A stretch of DNA of 64,000 nt. Origin: Pirellulales bacterium. GTDB lineage: Bacteria; Planctomycetota; Planctomycetia; Pirellulales; Lacipirellulaceae. Where the stretch lies: the NCBI GenBank assembly GCA_028279215.1, contig JANQOF010000026.1:186001-250000 (forward strand), written 5' to 3'. The number at the start of each line of letters is the position of its first letter. The first letter of the stretch is position 1. The notes under the pieces were generated by a model that saw nothing but the letters and a program-made list of their open reading frames with translations, did not search any database and had not been told where the DNA came from. The translations under genes and the position numbers were made by a program. Positions 31,144-42,228 of the stretch are shown piece after piece.

Positions 31144-31980
31144 ATGAATCAACAAGAGAGAGACATCATGCTTGCACATACAAACCTGAAGGCTATTTGC
31201 GGCTTCGTCTGCATTACGTTCCTGAGTTCCTATGCATTAGGACACGGCGGGGGTGGCGATATCGCCATCTTCGAGACCGATGGTCAGGTCGATGTCGGCT
31301 TCGCCGTTTTGGACGACGACGACATCACGCAGATTGACTTCGATCCGAACGACAATGTGTTCCAGGCCGTCTTTACGCCGCTGCCGGTGTCGCCGCTGGC
31401 TTATCCCTGGGAGATCGGCGCGGACGAGCCGGGTTTCGACGCCAACGAGGGCGCACTCCCCGACGACGCCGAGATCACGTTCAATGTCGAATCGATCCGC
31501 TACTGGGATGGCGAAGGCGCCGTGAACTTCTCGCCTGTATCGAGTGTTGAAGGGGGTTACTTTCCGCAGGCCTACAACGCAGAGTCGGACGGCGGCTTCC
31601 ACGAGCATCCGTTCTTCGGCTTCTCCGACCTTACCGACGACGATGAGCCGATCGCCGACGGAATCTACCTCACCGAACTGACAGTCAGTGTGGAAGGCTT
31701 GCGCAAGTCCAATAGCTTCTACCTCGTCGGCCTGATCGATGAGGAGGTGAACTCGATCTATGAGACCGAGGGACTGTTAGCGGCGACCGAAGCCGCGGCC
31801 GCTCTTGGGGAGGCGACCCAGGCCTACATGGACGATCCGTCGGTCGGAGCCCCGATGCTCGGCGATGTCAACTTCGCCTACTACGCCGAAGCGATCCAAT
31901 ACGCCGAGGCAATCCCTGAGCCCACCGCCGCGGCGACACTCGCCGCGATGCTCGTCTTAGCCGCGTGGCGCCGCCGTTGA
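31144..31980 (+). CDS. PEP-CTERM-like surface protein, HxH-containing
   Basis: Signal peptide ending ALGHGGGGD; C-terminal IPEPTAAATLAAMLVLAAWRRR sorting signal. Confidence 0.85.
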   Translation: MNQQERDIMLAHTNLKAICGFVCITFLSSYALGHGGGGDIAIFETDGQVDVGFAVLDDDDITQIDFDPNDNVFQAVFTPLPVSPLAYPWEIGADEPGFDANEGALPDDAEITFNVESIRYWDGEGAVNFSPVSSVEGGYFPQAYNAESDGGFHEHPFFGFSDLTDDDEPIADGIYLTELTVSVEGLRKSNSFYLVGLIDEEVNSIYETEGLLAATEAAAALGEATQAYMDDPSVGAPMLGDVNFAYYAEAIQYAEAIPEPTAAATLAAMLVLAAWRRR

Positions 31981-31990
31981 TTCCAAGGCC

Positions 31991-32016
31991 GCCGGGCGGG
32001 ACCGTTCCCGCCCGGC
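31991..32016. terminator. Strong hairpin (11-bp GC-rich stem, 4-nt loop) between the two PEP-CTERM genes
   Basis: GCCGGGCGGGA-CCGT-TCCCGCCCGGC; no clear T-tract, so terminator or mRNA-stability role is not certain. Confidence 0.6.
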
Positions 32017-32048
32017 CCCTCTTACCTGCTTAACTGAAGGCTGCGGTC

Positions 32049-33050
32049 GTGCGACATAACTTGGTTCTTTCACTGCTCTCGGGCGTGATGCTCATCGGCG
32101 CCATAGTGGGCGAGAACGCATGCCTTGCTGGCGGCGATGGATTTATTGTCCAGGCCCTCGGCGACCGGCTTCTCATCGGCACCGGCGATGACTCGCCCGG
32201 CGGGCAACAAATTGGTCAGCGGGTCTTCGGCAGCGTGCTCCCTTCGAGCGGGGTCGACCGCGATCCATCGTTCTTCTCGCTCTCGCCCGCGCCGGCCGGC
32301 TTCGATGCGCTGCCGATCGGCGGATTGGTCTACTGGGACTTCCTACCAATCACGATCGACGGCGTGACTTCGAATCTCTTCCACTGGGACTCTCACGGTA
32401 TTGTCGACTTCGCGCCCGCTGAGGTTGAGACGCTCTCGCTCTTCAATGTGACGAACTCGGTTCCGGCGACCATCGATGGTTCCGCGAAGGCGATCCCGGG
32501 CGAGCACCTAGGCACACTGACCAACGACTTCTTGAGCCTCCACGCACATAACTTCTGGGCCCTCCTAGGAGAAGGAGGCGATCCGCTGCTGGGCGGCGGC
32601 GCCGAACCTGCGCCCGGAGTCTATCTGGCCGCGATGCGTTTGCGCCTCGACGGTTTCGTCTCGACCAAGCCGTTCTTCGTAGCTCTAGCGACCTCCGACA
32701 CGTCCTCTTCCTCGGTCAACGACGACGCACTGCCATGGATCGAGTCGAACATCGACGACCTAATCCTGCGAGGCGACTACAACTTCGACGGCATGGTGGA
32801 CGCGGCCGACTACGAGTTGTGGCGTGCTCAGTACGGCGCGACCTCACCGCAACCGGTCGACATTGGCGACGCCGACGGCAATGGCGACGGGATAGTCAAT
32901 CTGGCGGACTATACGGTGTGGCGGGACCATCTGATGACCACGACCGCAACCCCCGCTAACGTGATTCCGACACCCGAGCCAAACAGTGTGGCAGTAGCCC
33001 TCGCACTGTTGGGTGTCTTCGCTCATTGCAGACACACTCGACTACGCTGA
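32049..33050 (+). CDS. PEP-CTERM-like surface protein with dockerin-type repeats
   Basis: Two DYNFDGMVDAADYELWRAQYG / DADGNGDGIVNLADYTVWRDHL dockerin/EF-hand-like repeats; C-terminal PTPEPNSVAVALALLGVFAHCRHTRLR. Confidence 0.85.
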   Translation: MRHNLVLSLLSGVMLIGAIVGENACLAGGDGFIVQALGDRLLIGTGDDSPGGQQIGQRVFGSVLPSSGVDRDPSFFSLSPAPAGFDALPIGGLVYWDFLPITIDGVTSNLFHWDSHGIVDFAPAEVETLSLFNVTNSVPATIDGSAKAIPGEHLGTLTNDFLSLHAHNFWALLGEGGDPLLGGGAEPAPGVYLAAMRLRLDGFVSTKPFFVALATSDTSSSSVNDDALPWIESNIDDLILRGDYNFDGMVDAADYELWRAQYGATSPQPVDIGDADGNGDGIVNLADYTVWRDHLMTTTATPANVIPTPEPNSVAVALALLGVFAHCRHTRLR

Positions 33051-33120
33051 GGTGGGACCAGCAGTCGCCGGCTCGCCAGCCAGTCGACTCGCACAGCAGA
33101 CAATCTTGCGCGTCACGCCG

Positions 33121-35112
33121 CTACTCAAACTCCAGAATCGGTTGATCGACCGACAAAGTGTCTCCAACTGCCGCGAGTGCCAGTTTGATCTTGCCGTCGC
33201 GTTCGGCGCGCAGCACGTTTTCCATCTTCATCGCCTCGATCACGGCCAGGTCTTGCCCCGTCTTTACGTCAAGGCCGGGTTCCACGTGTAGCTTTGAGAG
33301 TAAACCGGGCATCGGCGACAGTAGATATCGCGACAAGTCGGGCGGCTCTTTTTCGGCCATTTGCGAAAGCAACTCGGCGGCGCGGGCGGTAAGCACCATC
33401 ACGTCGGCTTGGGAGCCCCAGTGGAACAAGCGGTAGATCATGTTCCGCCGTTCCACTTGAATGCACACCGACTCGCCGTTGATCGTGCCGTGGAACACTG
33501 GCTGGCCAAACTGCCAATCGCTGAGCACTTCAAACCGCTCGCCGCCGTAACGAACTTCGTGCCCGTGGCCATTGGCAAGTGGCCGCACGCTTACCGGATG
33601 GGTCTCGCGATTCATCACCACGACCCATTCGTTGTGAATCTTTCGCTCGTACCCCGGCAACTGGCCACTGATCGCGGCGGCTCGATCCATGTAGCGCCGG
33701 TGGATGGTCGCGGCGACCGTAATCAACAGGGCCGGGTCGTCGTGTACGACGTTCGCCGGGTTGAAGCCGTCGGGATATTCGTCGCCAATCAGATTGGTGC
33801 TCAAACGCCCTTCGCGGAATCGCGGGTGGTCTATCAATGCCGCGAGGAAGCTAATGTTATGCGCTACGCCGCGAATGCAGAACTCATTGAGCGCCTCGCG
33901 CATGTAGGCAATTGCCGTATCGCGGGTAGGGCCGTATGTGACGAGCTTGGCGATCATCGGATCGTAGTGCATCGACACCTCGCCACCTTCGTACACGCCG
34001 GTATCGACGCGTACGCCATTCTTCTCGACGGGCGGACTGTACCGCACCAAGCGGCCGATCGAGGGCAAGAAGTTGCGGAAGGGATCTTCGGCGTACACGC
34101 GCCCTTCAATCGCCCAGCCATCGTACGACACATCCTGTTGAGTGATCGGTAGTTGCTCGCCCGCCGCCACGCGAATCATGAGCTCGACCAAATCGGCCCC
34201 AGTTACCAATTCGGTGACGGGGTGTTCCACCTGCAACCGAGTGTTCATCTCCAGGAAGTAGAACTGCCGCTCGGAGTCGACGATGAACTCCACGGTGCCG
34301 GCCGACTGGTAGTCGACCGCCTTGGAAAGAGCGATCGCCTGCGCTCCCATTGCTTCGCGGGTCGCCTGGTCGAGAAATGGCGACGGCGCTTCCTCGATGA
34401 CTTTTTGATGCCGCCGCTGCAGCGAACACTCCCGCTCGCCAAGGTAGACCGCATTGCCATGGGAGTCGGCCAGCACCTGAATCTCGATGTGTCGCGGCTC
34501 TTCGATGAACTTCTCGATGAACACTCGCCCGTCGCCAAACGCCGTTTCTGCCTCGCTCGACGCTCGGTCGAATCCGCTACGGCACTCGTCGTCGTCGAAC
34601 GCAACACGCATGCCTTTGCCACCGCCGCCGGCGCTTGCTTTGAGCATCACGGGGTAGCCGATCTCGCGAGACACGCCCACGGCATGCTCGGCGTCTTTGA
34701 CGACGCCGGTGAAGCCTGGGATGGTGTTTACGCCGGCTTCCATGGCCAGCTTCTTGGACGTGATCTTGTCGCCCATGCTCGAAATGGCGTACGGCCTGGG
34801 ACCGATGAACACAATGCCCGCATCGTCGAGAGCGGTGGCGAACTCGGCTTTCTCGGAGAGAAATCCGTAGCCTGGATGCACTGCCTCGGCCCCTGTTTTT
34901 TGGCACGCGGCAAGAATGCGATCGATCGCCAAGTAGCTTTGCACTACCGGCGCGGGGCCAATCAACACCGCCTCGTCGGCCATCTGCACGTGCAAGGCAT
35001 CGCGATCGGCTTCAGAGTAAACGGCGACCGTCCCGATGCCGAGCCGTTGGGCCGTCTTCATTACCCGGCAGGCGATCTCGCCGCGATTCGCGATGAGGAT
35101 TTTCTTGAACAT
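33121..35112 (-). CDS. pccA: Propionyl/acetyl-CoA carboxylase alpha subunit (biotin carboxylase plus biotin carrier)
   Basis: FKKILIANRGEIACRVMKTAQRLGI, ASAGGGGKGMR, EMNTRLQVEHPVTE, C-terminal VIEAMKMENVLRAERDG. Confidence 0.95.
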   Translation of the reverse strand: MFKKILIANRGEIACRVMKTAQRLGIGTVAVYSEADRDALHVQMADEAVLIGPAPVVQSYLAIDRILAACQKTGAEAVHPGYGFLSEKAEFATALDDAGIVFIGPRPYAISSMGDKITSKKLAMEAGVNTIPGFTGVVKDAEHAVGVSREIGYPVMLKASAGGGGKGMRVAFDDDECRSGFDRASSEAETAFGDGRVFIEKFIEEPRHIEIQVLADSHGNAVYLGERECSLQRRHQKVIEEAPSPFLDQATREAMGAQAIALSKAVDYQSAGTVEFIVDSERQFYFLEMNTRLQVEHPVTELVTGADLVELMIRVAAGEQLPITQQDVSYDGWAIEGRVYAEDPFRNFLPSIGRLVRYSPPVEKNGVRVDTGVYEGGEVSMHYDPMIAKLVTYGPTRDTAIAYMREALNEFCIRGVAHNISFLAALIDHPRFREGRLSTNLIGDEYPDGFNPANVVHDDPALLITVAATIHRRYMDRAAAISGQLPGYERKIHNEWVVVMNRETHPVSVRPLANGHGHEVRYGGERFEVLSDWQFGQPVFHGTINGESVCIQVERRNMIYRLFHWGSQADVMVLTARAAELLSQMAEKEPPDLSRYLLSPMPGLLSKLHVEPGLDVKTGQDLAVIEAMKMENVLRAERDGKIKLALAAVGDTLSVDQPILEFE

Positions 35113-35116
35113 TGGG

Positions 35117-36649
<1,533 letters not shown>

Positions 36650-36796
36650 GGCTTACTGCTGCATGTTCGGTGGACATAAGGTAAGCGACAACGGGCCGCT
36701 CACCGGTAGCTGGCCCTAATTGGAGAACATTTGCACGCGAAGAACAACTCCAGGGTAATCGTGGTCGGGAGCTGCGGCAATCGAAGGCGGGCGACA

Positions 36797-37816
36797 CTAT
36801 GTCGGGAAAGAGTGCTGCGTGGTGTAGTTACGCAACGCCTTCATGTAATTGGCACGCTCCAAGGCACTTGGGTCGGGGCAATTGCCACGGCTCATGCTAC
36901 CTTTCATCTGCTCGATCGAGTCATACTCCTTTTCTTCTAACCAGGCTTCCAAATCCGCAAGTAGCGTGGCCAAGAACTCGGGGCCCTTCATCAGTAGCAC
37001 GCTGGCGACCATCGTCACGTCGGCTCCCGCGAGCAACAACTTGATGGCTCCCTGAGCCCGATGAACGCCGCTCGTAGCGCCCAGCGACGCCGATAGCTGA
37101 TCGCGCAAGATCGAAATCCAACGCAACGGTACTCGTGCCTCGTGGCGGTTACTCAGAATCAAGTCGGGCTTGATATCCAGCGTGTCTAGATCGATGTCCG
37201 CTTCGAGATAACGGTTGAACAACACGAGTCCATTCGCCCCAGCGGCAACCAATGCCTGCGCGAAGTGGGGAAGGCTGGTGAAATTCGGACCGATCTTAAC
37301 CGCCAGCGGAATCGAAACCGATTGCCGCACCTCAGATACCAGGTCCACGTAGCGGCGTTCGACATCCGCGGCCGACATCATCGAATCGGTCGGTACGAAG
37401 TAGATGTTCAATTCCAGAGCGTCCGCGCCGGCCCCTTCAATCGCCTTGGCATAACGGACCCAGCCGCCGTGCGACGCTCCGTTGAGACTGCCGACAATGG
37501 GAATCGATATCGTCTGCTTCGCTTGCTCGATTTGCTGCAAGTACTCGTCGGGCCCGGTGTGATAGTCGGGGTACTCGGGAAAGTGGCTCAGCGACTCGGC
37601 AAACGATTCCGTCTGGTATTCGTACAGATCGGCGATTGCCCGCTCTTCATGCACAATCTGTTCTTCGAATAACGAAGGCATCACCGCCATCGACGCCCCC
37701 GCTTGCTCCAAACGCTCGAGCACATCCAATTCGCCTGTGAGCGGCGGACAGGCAGCGACCGCCAGCGGATTTCTTAGCGGTATGCCCAAGTACGTGGTTC
37801 TTAAATCGACGGCCAT
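36797..37816 (-). CDS. Dihydroorotate dehydrogenase-like (PyrD-like) flavoprotein, PFOR-associated
   Basis: Class 1 DHOD-like TIM barrel (MAVDLRTTYLGIPLRNPLAVAACPPLT); canonical NxSCPN region replaced by NIYFVPTD; 2 bp from PFOR. Confidence 0.85.
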   Translation of the reverse strand: MAVDLRTTYLGIPLRNPLAVAACPPLTGELDVLERLEQAGASMAVMPSLFEEQIVHEERAIADLYEYQTESFAESLSHFPEYPDYHTGPDEYLQQIEQAKQTISIPIVGSLNGASHGGWVRYAKAIEGAGADALELNIYFVPTDSMMSAADVERRYVDLVSEVRQSVSIPLAVKIGPNFTSLPHFAQALVAAGANGLVLFNRYLEADIDLDTLDIKPDLILSNRHEARVPLRWISILRDQLSASLGATSGVHRAQGAIKLLLAGADVTMVASVLLMKGPEFLATLLADLEAWLEEKEYDSIEQMKGSMSRGNCPDPSALERANYMKALRNYTTQHSFPT

Positions 37817-37818
37817 AA

Positions 37819-40800
37819 CTAAACTTCCACCTCGATTACTTCCTCCAAGATTTCCCTCTCCACGCCGGCCATCTGCTCGTAATAGTGCCAACGATCGTCG
37901 ATGTCGCGTTGCGCCAGACCGAACAGATACTCCGCATGATCTGGATTGGTACGGGCAAGCATCGCGAATCGCGCCTCGGCCATCGCCAGGTCCTTAAACG
38001 GCTTCACCGGTTTGCGACTATCCAAGTGGAATGGCTGCTTGCCGGTTTGGGCTTCACGCGGATCGTAACGGAACAGCGGCCAGAAACCGGTCTGCACGAC
38101 GTCCTTTTGGTGCGTCATCGACGTTTCCATGTTAATGCCGTGGGCAATGCAGTGACTGTACGCCAAGATGAGCGATGGCCCGGGATACGATTCGGCCTCG
38201 CGGAACGCCTTGAGCGTTTGATTCGGATTGGCGCCCATCGCCACCTGCGCGACGTAAACGTTGCCGTACGACACGGCGAGCATTCCCAGGTCTTTCTTGC
38301 GGGCCGGCTTGCCAGCGGCGGCGAACTTGGCGACTGCCGCACGTGGTGTGGCCTTCGACATCTGGCCACCCGTATTGGAGTAAACGCCGGTGTCGAGCAC
38401 CAAAATGTTCACGTCGCGGCCGGTGGTAAGGATGTGGTCGAGCCCGCCAAAACCTATGTCGTACGCCCAACCATCGCCGCCGACGATCCAGACGCTGCGA
38501 TTGACCAGCACGTCCGCGATGGCCGACAGCTTCTTGGCATCGGGATGATCGCTATCGGCCAGTCGCGTGCGGAGCATCGCAATCCGCTCGCGCTGAGTGG
38601 CGATCTCCGCTTCGCCGTCGAGTGGTGCCTCGATCAACTCAGCTACCAAGTCGTCGCCCACGGTGCCCGCCACCTGGCGTAGCAAGTGTTCGGCGAAATC
38701 TCGCTTTTGGTCGATAGCAAGGCGGAGACCAAGCCCGAACTCGGCGGTGTCCTCAAACAGCGAATTATTCCAAGTGGGCCCCCTGCCCTCTGAGTCTTGA
38801 CACCACGGCGTAGTAGGTAGGTTGCCGCCGTAGATTGAGGAGCAACCCGTCGCGTTGCCAATCATCGCGCGGTCGCCAAATAGTTGACTCATCAGTTTCA
38901 GGTACGGCGTCTCGCCGCAGCCCGAGCAAGCGCCAGAGAACTCGAACAACGGCTCGAGCAACTGCGAGCCTTTCACCGTGTCGATCTTCGCTTGCGTGCG
39001 GTCGACCTCGGGCAAGCTCAAGAAGTAATCGAAGTTGGCGCGCTCTTGCTCGAGGTGCGAAAGCTTCGGCTCCATGTTGATCGCCTTGTGCTTGACCACT
39101 TCTTTGCTCTTCGCTGGGCAAACATCGACGCACACTCCGCAACCGGTGCAATCGTCGGGCGCCACTTGAATGGTCGCCACATGATCGACTAGTTCTTTGC
39201 CTTTCCACCTCTGCGTTTGAAATCCGTCGGGCGCTCCGTTGAGCGAAGCCGCCGGGTACGCCTTCGAACGAATCGCCGCGTGGGGGCATACAAGTGCACA
39301 CAGCCCACACTGGATGCAGATTTCGGAGTCCCAGATGGGAATCTCCTGCGCGATACTCCGTTTCTCGATGCGGGCAGTACCGGTGGGGAACGTACCGTCG
39401 ACCGGCATTGCGCTGACAGGTAACAAATCGCCAAGACCAGCGACCAACATTGATGTGACTCGACCAACAAAGTCGGAACCGTTGCTGGCAACGAGCGCCT
39501 CGCGTTGCCTGGTGCTGGTAGCCGAGTCGGGTACCGCGACCTCGTCGAGCGCGCTGAGCGCGCCGTCGACTGCCGCGTAGTTTCGCCGCAGTACCGATTC
39601 GCCGCGCGTGCCATACGTCTTCTTGATCGCCGCCTTGATCTGCTCGATCGCCTGATCGCCTGGCAACAGGTTAGCCAGCGAGAAGAAGCAGGTCTGCATG
39701 ATAGTGTTGATCCGCGATCCCATTTCGGCCTCGCGGGCGACTCGATACGCGTCGACCACATAGAACTTCAATTGCTTCTCGATGATCTGCTGCTGGACCT
39801 CTCGCGGCAACCGATCCCACACTTCTTCTGGTCCGTAGGGGCTATTAAGCAAGAACGTGGCCCCTGGTTCCGCGACTTTGAGCATATCGATTCGCGAGAG
39901 GAAACTGAACTGGTGACACGCGACGAAGTTGGCGCGCTCGATTAAGTAGGTGGAGTTGATCGGCCGAGGACTAAATCGCAGGTGAGAAACGGTGACCGAT
40001 CCCGACTTCTTGGAGTCGTATACAAAGTAGCCTTGCGCGAATTGGTCAGTGTTCTCGCCGATGATCTTTACTGAGTTCTTGCTCGCACCCACGGTTCCGT
40101 CGCTGCCCAGCCCGTAGAATACCGCCCGCATTACGTCGTCTGGCTCAGTGGAAAACTCGGGGTCCCACTTCAGGCTTAGATTCGTGACATCGTCTACGAT
40201 CCCGATCGTGAAGTGGCGTTTGGGTTGCTCGGCTTTCAATTCCTCGAAAATGCGAGCCACCATGGCCGGCGTAAACTCTTTGGACGAAAGGCCATAACGC
40301 CCACCGATGACTCGCGGCATGCGGGAAAATCGATCATCTTCGGCCAGCGCCGTGACAACGTCCTGGTAAAGCGGCTCGCCAATCGCGCCGGGTTCCTTTG
40401 TACGGTCCAAAACGGCGATCGACTCAACCGTTGCAGGAATCGCGTCGAGAAAGGCCGCGACGTCGAATGGCCGATACAAACGAACTTTGACCAGCCCCAG
40501 TTTTTCGCCACCGCCGTTAAGCCGCTCGATCGCTTCCTCTGCGGCGCCGGTGCCGGAGCCCATCATCACGATCACCCGGTCGGCATCCTTGGCGCCAACG
40601 TAGTCGAACAAGCCGTAGTGTCGCCCCGTTAGATCGCCGAAGCGTTGCATTGTCTCGCGAACGATGTCGGGCAGGGCAAGGTAAAACGGGTTGGCGGCCT
40701 CGCGCGCTTGAAAGAACACATCGGGGTTCTGAGCCGAACCACGCAGCACAGGCCGATCCGGATTCATGGCCCGCTCACGATGCTCATGAATCAACTCGTA

Positions 40801-41400
40801 GTCGGTCAGCGCCACGATGTCGTCGTCGGAGAGTTGGGCAATCTTGTTGACTTCGTGCGAGGTACGGAATCCGTCGAAGAAATGCACAAACGGCACGCGC
40901 GACTTGAGCGTCGCGGCCTGAGAAATCATCGCCAGGTCGTGCACCTCCTGCACCGACCCCGACGCCAACATGGCCCAGCCTGCCTGGCGAACCGCCATCA
41001 CATCGCTGTGGTCGCCAAAAATCGAGAGCGCGTGCGTGGCGAGCGATCTGGCCGATATGTGAAAAACCGTCGGCGTGAGTTCGCCGGCGATCTTGTACAT
41101 GTTGGGGATCATCAACAGCAGGCCCTGCGACGCGGTAAACGTCGTAGAGAGCGCGCCCGCCTGCAGGGCCCCATGCACGGCGCCCGCCGCGCCGGCCTCG
41201 CTCTGCATTTCTATCACGTCGGGAACCACGCCAAACAGATTCTTGCGCTCGCGGGCCGACCACGCATCCGCGAACTCACCCATGGGAGATGCAGGCGTGA
41301 TAGGGTAGATCGCAATGACTTCGTTGGTCATGTGAGCGACGCGGGCCGCCGCTTCATTTCCATCGACTGTTACAAAAGTTGCCGAGTTCACCGGTCGCAA
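37819..41400 (-). CDS. nifJ: Pyruvate:ferredoxin (flavodoxin) oxidoreductase
   Basis: IYPITPASPMGEFADAW, two 4Fe-4S motifs (CIQCGLCALVCPHAAI; CTGCGVCVDVCPAKSKE), SGACSGCGETPYLKL, TPP region GGDGWAYDIGFGGLDH. Confidence 0.97.
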   Translation of the reverse strand: MRPVNSATFVTVDGNEAAARVAHMTNEVIAIYPITPASPMGEFADAWSARERKNLFGVVPDVIEMQSEAGAAGAVHGALQAGALSTTFTASQGLLLMIPNMYKIAGELTPTVFHISARSLATHALSIFGDHSDVMAVRQAGWAMLASGSVQEVHDLAMISQAATLKSRVPFVHFFDGFRTSHEVNKIAQLSDDDIVALTDYELIHEHRERAMNPDRPVLRGSAQNPDVFFQAREAANPFYLALPDIVRETMQRFGDLTGRHYGLFDYVGAKDADRVIVMMGSGTGAAEEAIERLNGGGEKLGLVKVRLYRPFDVAAFLDAIPATVESIAVLDRTKEPGAIGEPLYQDVVTALAEDDRFSRMPRVIGGRYGLSSKEFTPAMVARIFEELKAEQPKRHFTIGIVDDVTNLSLKWDPEFSTEPDDVMRAVFYGLGSDGTVGASKNSVKIIGENTDQFAQGYFVYDSKKSGSVTVSHLRFSPRPINSTYLIERANFVACHQFSFLSRIDMLKVAEPGATFLLNSPYGPEEVWDRLPREVQQQIIEKQLKFYVVDAYRVAREAEMGSRINTIMQTCFFSLANLLPGDQAIEQIKAAIKKTYGTRGESVLRRNYAAVDGALSALDEVAVPDSATSTRQREALVASNGSDFVGRVTSMLVAGLGDLLPVSAMPVDGTFPTGTARIEKRSIAQEIPIWDSEICIQCGLCALVCPHAAIRSKAYPAASLNGAPDGFQTQRWKGKELVDHVATIQVAPDDCTGCGVCVDVCPAKSKEVVKHKAINMEPKLSHLEQERANFDYFLSLPEVDRTQAKIDTVKGSQLLEPLFEFSGACSGCGETPYLKLMSQLFGDRAMIGNATGCSSIYGGNLPTTPWCQDSEGRGPTWNNSLFEDTAEFGLGLRLAIDQKRDFAEHLLRQVAGTVGDDLVAELIEAPLDGEAEIATQRERIAMLRTRLADSDHPDAKKLSAIADVLVNRSVWIVGGDGWAYDIGFGGLDHILTTGRDVNILVLDTGVYSNTGGQMSKATPRAAVAKFAAAGKPARKKDLGMLAVSYGNVYVAQVAMGANPNQTLKAFREAESYPGPSLILAYSHCIAHGINMETSMTHQKDVVQTGFWPLFRYDPREAQTGKQPFHLDSRKPVKPFKDLAMAEARFAMLARTNPDHAEYLFGLAQRDIDDRWHYYEQMAGVEREILEEVIEVEV

Positions 41401-41486
41401 CTCCTTGATCCGTCGTTGTATTCGTAGTTGCCCGGCACGACATCGTGGGCAGCAACAAGCGTATTTCGCGTCAAGACTCCTTGTAC

Positions 41487-41549
41487 GGGAGGCACAGCCT
41501 GCTTAGAGGTCGGCCAGGCAGAGGTATTTGGACGACCGCTGTGCCTCCC
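41487..41549. repeat. 12-bp perfect inverted repeat GGGAGGCACAGC...GCTGTGCCTCCC
   Basis: Intergenic between the phasin and PFOR genes; 39-nt loop. Confidence 0.75.
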
Positions 41550-41564
41550 GATTTCGCACTCTGT

Positions 41565-41996
41565 CTACTTACCAACTTTCGTTGTCAGCTCACTCCATTT
41601 GTTGACAGCCTCCTGGAACTCGTTCATTTGGGTCTCCGAGATCTCCCGCATGCATTCGAACGTCTTGCGGAACAATTGCTCGGTTCTGGCTCGCAACTCT
41701 TCTGGATTGCTCGATTCGGTCATGCGTAGCGCCTCTTCGAGCGATTCAAGTCCTGCTTGATACTGGCGATCGAGGGCATCCCGATGCTTCCTGGCCAGAT
41801 CCGAAACAGTGGCGACCCATTGGTGTTGGAAGTCGCGCACCTTCTCCATCCAAGCCGCCTGCGGTGTGGGAAATCCGGGCCACATCACTCCCCACTGCCG
41901 CAACATTTCTTGCTGCATCTTCAGGCTCGATTCGGCAGCCATGCGAAAGTTCTTGAATACGTCGTCATACACATTCGCTACGGTATCGGTAGTCAT
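41565..41996 (-). CDS. Phasin-like PHA granule-associated protein
   Basis: All-helical YDDVFKNFRMAAESSLKMQQEMLRQWG...NKWSELTTKVG; adjacent to phaR. Confidence 0.72.
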   Translation of the reverse strand: MTTDTVANVYDDVFKNFRMAAESSLKMQQEMLRQWGVMWPGFPTPQAAWMEKVRDFQHQWVATVSDLARKHRDALDRQYQAGLESLEEALRMTESSNPEELRARTEQLFRKTFECMREISETQMNEFQEAVNKWSELTTKVGK

Positions 41997-42228
41997 AGCA
42001 CTACCTCCTTTCTAGTTCGTGTTGTCCGATGTTGCACGGCAACGTCGCCAGTGCATCCGATCCTTCATTCCCAGTCTGCTCCGTCGCTCTTGTTAGCATG
42101 CACAACTCCATTTCACGCACCTGGCATAAAATTAATCGCCCGCTCACGCTCCTGATTCGAGGCACAGTTGTTACAATGGTCGAGTACCTTCAAGTGAATT
42201 CAAGTTGGAGTGGTCGATAACCTGACAC

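Noticed and set aside
37885-41427. Several plus-strand ORFs (265, 189, 139 and 260 aa) in the PFOR region
   Set aside because: All antisense to the strongly supported PFOR gene.
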